This document shows positions 61,068 to 64,000 of a stretch of DNA of 64,000 nucleotides, piece after piece. The stretch comes from Rhizobium rosettiformans (lineage in GTDB: Bacteria > Pseudomonadota > Alphaproteobacteria > Rhizobiales > Rhizobiaceae): NCBI RefSeq assembly GCF_016806065.1, contig NZ_CP032405.1, positions 3,748,001 to 3,812,000 on the forward strand, written 5' to 3'. The stretch's first letter is position 1. The number at the start of each line of letters is the position of its first letter. The notes beneath the pieces are model-generated. The model worked only from the letters and a program-made list of their open reading frames with translations, did no database searches and had not been told where the DNA came from. The translations under genes were made by a program, and so were the position numbers.

Positions 61068-61559
61068 ATGAACGAAAAGCAAGCCTTCCCCTGGGACCAT
61101 CCTCGTTTTCGCAGTTGGATATCGGTAGCGCGCGCCTGTCAGCTCATGCAGCAGGCACTCGCACGCGCGCTGGCACCCCTCGACATCAAGCCGCCGCACC
61201 TGGATATCTTGGTCAATCTCTATCGGTTCGAGGGGATTTCCCAGCAGGAACTAGCCCGCAAGCTGCTTGTCGGTCGTTCCAACATGAGCATGCTGCTGCC
61301 GCAGATGGAAAGGCGCGGGCTTCTCGAGCGCAGGGCCGACCAACGGGACAAGCGAGTGCTGAGACTTTTCCTGACGGAAGGAGGCCGGAGCCTAAGCGAA
61401 CAGGCGATGCGCATCCAGACGGAGCTCATCGAGCGGACGCTCTCTGCAACACCGCTCGACGAGTGCCAACACCTCGCCGAGACGATGGACCTCTTGATCC
61501 AGCGTATGCTTTCCTCGGACGGGCTCGTCGATCCTGACCTCAGCGAGGATCGCGGCTGA
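61068..61559 (+). CDS. MarR-family transcription regulator
   Basis: A 163-residue MarR-type winged-helix protein: ISQQELARKLLVGRSNMSML is the recognition helix region and GLLERRADQRDKRVLRLFLT the wing with the DxRxxR-like pattern. It probably represses itself and the divergent hydrolase from the palindrome between them. The inducer is unknown. Its last 20 bp overlap the convergent DUF971 gene. Confidence 0.92.
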   Translation: MNEKQAFPWDHPRFRSWISVARACQLMQQALARALAPLDIKPPHLDILVNLYRFEGISQQELARKLLVGRSNMSMLLPQMERRGLLERRADQRDKRVLRLFLTEGGRSLSEQAMRIQTELIERTLSATPLDECQHLAETMDLLIQRMLSSDGLVDPDLSEDRG

Positions 61560-61902
61560 GTTTCTTCTCCGCCAGTTCCTGTTCGTAAGCCGCGAACTTT
61601 TCATCGCCGGTCTCGCCGAGTTCGCGCAGGTAGTTCCAGGTGAAGATGCCGGTATCATGGCCGTCGTCAAAGGCGATGCGAACGGCATAATTGCCGGTTG
61701 GCACCATCTGCCGGATCGCGACATTGCGCTTGCCTGGAACGGTGACTTTCTGACCTGGACCATGGCCCTGGACTTCTGCCGAGGGCGACAGCACGCGCAA
61801 CATCTCGGCAGGAAGCACGGCTGCGACACCGTCATTGAAGCTCACGGTCAGCAGGCGCCTGTCCTTGGACACCTTCAGTTCGGTCGGCCAGATCTCGGTC
61901 AT
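61540..61902 (-). CDS. DUF971 protein (gamma-butyrobetaine hydroxylase-like N-terminal domain)
   Basis: A 120-residue DUF971 protein (EIWPTELKVSKDRRLLTVSF, RQMVPTGNYAVRIAFDDGHD, TGIFTWNYLREL). The domain is the N-terminal part of gamma-butyrobetaine hydroxylase and also occurs alone, with links to Fe-S metabolism by association. Role unknown. Convergent overlap with marR. Confidence 0.9.
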   Translation of the reverse strand: MTEIWPTELKVSKDRRLLTVSFNDGVAAVLPAEMLRVLSPSAEVQGHGPGQKVTVPGKRNVAIRQMVPTGNYAVRIAFDDGHDTGIFTWNYLRELGETGDEKFAAYEQELAEKKLSRDPR

Positions 61903-62047
61903 GCAGTCCTCGCAGTGTTCCAGGCGGTTGGCGCAGACCTAGGTCGAACCCGCGCCGTTTGCAATCCGAATTGATCGCACAGGGCGGTGTCAACTTGACG
62001 CCTGCTAGCCTTGGCACCACATTGCTCCAAACACCGGGAGAGTTTTT

Positions 62048-63094
62048 TTGGATCATAGCCCCGCCGATTGGCGCCATGCAGAACCGCTTGTCGATCGAGC
62101 AAGCCCGATGATCGACCCCTTCGGGCGCGCGGTCACCTACCTGCGCGTCTCCGTAACGGATCGATGCGATTTCCGCTGCAGCTATTGCATGGCGGAAAAC
62201 ATGACCTTCCTGCCGAAGAAGGATCTCCTGACGCTGGAAGAGCTCGACCGGCTCTGTTCCGCCTTCATCGCCAAGGGCGTGCGCAAGCTGCGCCTGACAG
62301 GTGGCGAACCGCTGGTGCGCAAGAACATCATGCATCTCGTACGCGGCCTCTCCCGCCATCTCGGCAGCGGTCTGGACGAGCTGACCCTGACCACCAACGG
62401 CTCGCAACTCGCCCGCCATGCCGCGGAGCTTGCGGATTGCGGCGTTCGCCGCATCAACGTGTCTATCGATACGCTTGACCCTGCAAAGTTCAAGGAAATC
62501 ACCCGCTGGGGCGAATTGGACAAGGTGCTCGAAGGCATCCGCGCAGCGCAGGCAGCCGGCATCGGCATCAAGCTCAATGCTGTCGCTCTGAAGGATTTCA
62601 ACGAGCACGAGATACCTGAGCTGCTGCGCTTCGCCCATGGCGAAGGCATGGATCTGACACTGATCGAGACCATGCCCATGGGCGAGACCGGCGAAGATCG
62701 CACCGACCAATATCTGCCGCTCTCGCTCGTGCGTCAGAGGCTCGAAGAGCAGTTTACCCTTGATGAAATTCCCTACCGCACCGGCGGCCCAGCCCGTTAT
62801 GTCGAGGTGAAGGAAACCGGCGGACGCCTCGGCTTCATCACGCCGCTCACGCACAATTTCTGCGAAAGCTGCAATCGCGTCCGCCTGACCTGCACGGGCA
62901 CGCTCTATATGTGCCTGGGTCAGGATGATGCTGCGGATCTCCGCACCGCACTGCGCGCCTCTGATGACGACGCCTATCTCTCTGCCGCGATTGATGAAGC
63001 GATTTCGCGCAAGCCCAAGGGCCACGATTTCATCATCGATCGTAACCACCGCAAACCGGCGGTGGCCCGCCATATGAGCGTCACCGGCGGCTGA
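62048..63094 (+). CDS. moaA: GTP 3',8-cyclase (molybdenum cofactor synthesis)
   Basis: A 348-residue radical SAM enzyme, which with MoaC makes cyclic pyranopterin monophosphate. The SAM cluster cysteines are in RCDFRCSYC (Cys40, Cys44, Cys47); the C-terminal cluster is in [30 protein letters not shown] and LTTNGSQL are further signatures. The TTG at 62048 has GGGAG seven bases upstream and keeps a short rhizobial-like extension; the ATG at 62108 ([13 protein letters not shown]) is the alternative. No other mo gene adjacent. Confidence 0.95.
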   Translation: MDHSPADWRHAEPLVDRASPMIDPFGRAVTYLRVSVTDRCDFRCSYCMAENMTFLPKKDLLTLEELDRLCSAFIAKGVRKLRLTGGEPLVRKNIMHLVRGLSRHLGSGLDELTLTTNGSQLARHAAELADCGVRRINVSIDTLDPAKFKEITRWGELDKVLEGIRAAQAAGIGIKLNAVALKDFNEHEIPELLRFAHGEGMDLTLIETMPMGETGEDRTDQYLPLSLVRQRLEEQFTLDEIPYRTGGPARYVEVKETGGRLGFITPLTHNFCESCNRVRLTCTGTLYMCLGQDDAADLRTALRASDDDAYLSAAIDEAISRKPKGHDFIIDRNHRKPAVARHMSVTGG

Positions 63095-63118
63095 GTGCCG
63101 CCGGCTAGTTCTTCACGC

Positions 63119-64000
63119 TTACGCCGACCGGCGATAGACCTGCGGCTGACCGCGCTCAGTGTCGGTACGGAAGCGCGATATCTTGTGCATCAGGATATCG
63201 ACCCGCTGACGCAGGCCCTGGATCTCGGCATTGTTCTCCTCGACCATGGCGGCATTCTGCTGCGTGATCAGCTCGACGTCACGCACGGCCGACGTCACCT
63301 CGCTGATACCGGTCGACTGCTCGCGGGTTGCAGCCGAAATGCGCTCGACCAGCGACTGCACTTCTTCGACCTGATCGATGATCGACTGCAGCGCGACACC
63401 GGTGTTCTCGACGAGTTCGACACCCGACTTGACCTGATTGCCGCTGACGGAGATCAGCGTCTTGATCTCCTTCGCCGCATTGGCGCAGCGCTGCGCAAGG
63501 TCACGCACTTCCTGGGCGACGACAGCAAAGCCACGACCAGCTTCGCCGGCTCGGGCGGCTTCGACACCCGCATTCAGTGCCAGCAGATTCGTCTGGAAGG
63601 CGATCTCGTCGATGACGCCGATGATGGTCGAGATCTTCTCGGAGGAACGGCTGATTTCAGCCATGGCCTCGACCGCCTTCTTGACCACCACGCCGGACTG
63701 GCGGGCGTGATCGCGGGCCGACTGCACGGATTGTGCGGTGCGCCCTGCCCCATCGGCTGTCGAGCGTACGACATCGCTCAGATGCGAGAGCGCCCTCACG
63801 CTTTCCTCAAGCGCCGCGGCCTGCTGTTCGGTCCGGCGCGCAAGATCATCGGCGGAAACCGCAAGGTTCTCGGTGCCGGCATTGATGTCGACGCTTGCCG
63901 CACGAACCTCTTCAAGCGTCGCCCGCAGGGCTTCGACCGCCTGGTTGTATGTCGAGGCCATGGCGACGAAATCGGCCGGCAGGTCGTCACGCATGGAGAC
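63119..64000 (-). CDS. methyl-accepting chemotaxis protein, C-terminal part (partial at the window edge)
   Basis: The frame is open to the end of the window, so the N-terminal sensor part lies outside. Visible are what looks like the end of a HAMP domain, methylation helices and the signalling hairpin [34 protein letters not shown]. The last residues (PQVYRRSA) do not form the CheR-binding pentapeptide. It signals to CheA through CheW. The ligand cannot be told. Confidence 0.93.
   Translation of the reverse strand, partial: VSMRDDLPADFVAMASTYNQAVEALRATLEEVRAASVDINAGTENLAVSADDLARRTEQQAAALEESVRALSHLSDVVRSTADGAGRTAQSVQSARDHARQSGVVVKKAVEAMAEISRSSEKISTIIGVIDEIAFQTNLLALNAGVEAARAGEAGRGFAVVAQEVRDLAQRCANAAKEIKTLISVSGNQVKSGVELVENTGVALQSIIDQVEEVQSLVERISAATREQSTGISEVTSAVRDVELITQQNAAMVEENNAEIQGLRQRVDILMHKISRFRTDTERGQPQVYRRSA

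Overview
The window reads as ordinary chromosomal backbone of a Rhizobiaceae alphaproteobacterium (Rhizobium / Agrobacterium / Sinorhizobium group; the genus cannot be fixed from sequence reading alone). The reasons are uniformly high GC, rhizobial-type RecA, DksA, CckA and BluB, a giant apolipoprotein-like polar-growth protein of the Agrobacterium GPR / Sinorhizobium RgsE type, a TTG-N11-CAA motif of the kind described upstream of rhizobial recA, and an MaeB-type malic enzyme fused to a phosphotransacetylase-like domain. I see no insertion sequence, prophage, CRISPR array, rRNA or tRNA. Nothing looks recently transferred.

Layout. 0-8 kb: end of a SulP transporter, a membrane diguanylate cyclase, alaS, recA, and a pseudouridine catabolism pair (kinase plus glycosidase). 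8-17 kb: cckA diverging from a FliO-like membrane protein, dksA, a SixA-like phosphatase, the ycjX-ycjF pair and a small secreted protein. 17-21 kb: folP-folB-folK, a DUF922 secreted protein, a candidate small RNA with a very strong terminator, a 2Fe-2S ferredoxin and a degenerate HPt protein. 21-27 kb: the 1946-residue growth-pole ring protein. 27-32 kb: a four-gene Mla/MCE lipid-transport operon and an LpxH-like phosphoesterase. 32-41 kb: malic enzyme, a LuxR/LuxI-type quorum-sensing pair, a DUF2865 protein, cobalamin-riboswitch-controlled bluB, and a nadE operon. 41-51 kb: an LTA-synthase-like phosphoglycerol transferase preceded by an array of five 11-bp repeats, an unrecognised winged-helix protein, a GFA protein, class II DAHP synthase, a hydrolase, a 42-residue membrane peptide, gor, a DUF2059 protein, rpiA and gph. 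51-64 kb: an L,D-transpeptidase, fumC, a degenerate GGDEF protein, class I fumarase, an intact diguanylate cyclase, an FMN-binding protein, a divergent hydrolase/MarR pair, a DUF971 protein, moaA and the C-terminal end of a chemoreceptor.

Themes. The genes form several functional sets: cofactor supply (folate, NAD, molybdopterin, B12 lower ligand), central carbon (malic enzyme, two unrelated fumarases, rpiA), envelope construction (GPR, L,D-transpeptidase, Mla system, LpxH-like enzyme, phosphoglycerol transferase) and signalling (CckA, three GGDEF proteins, a LuxR/LuxI pair, a chemoreceptor). I found no clear multi-gene novel system. The best leads are the PHO-box-like 11-bp repeat array at 41567-41621, the candidate sRNA ending at 20004, the pseudo-HPt next to the GPR gene, the LuxR-type partner whose N-terminal half lacks the usual acyl-homoserine-lactone-binding signature, and several unassigned operator-like palindromes beside regulators.
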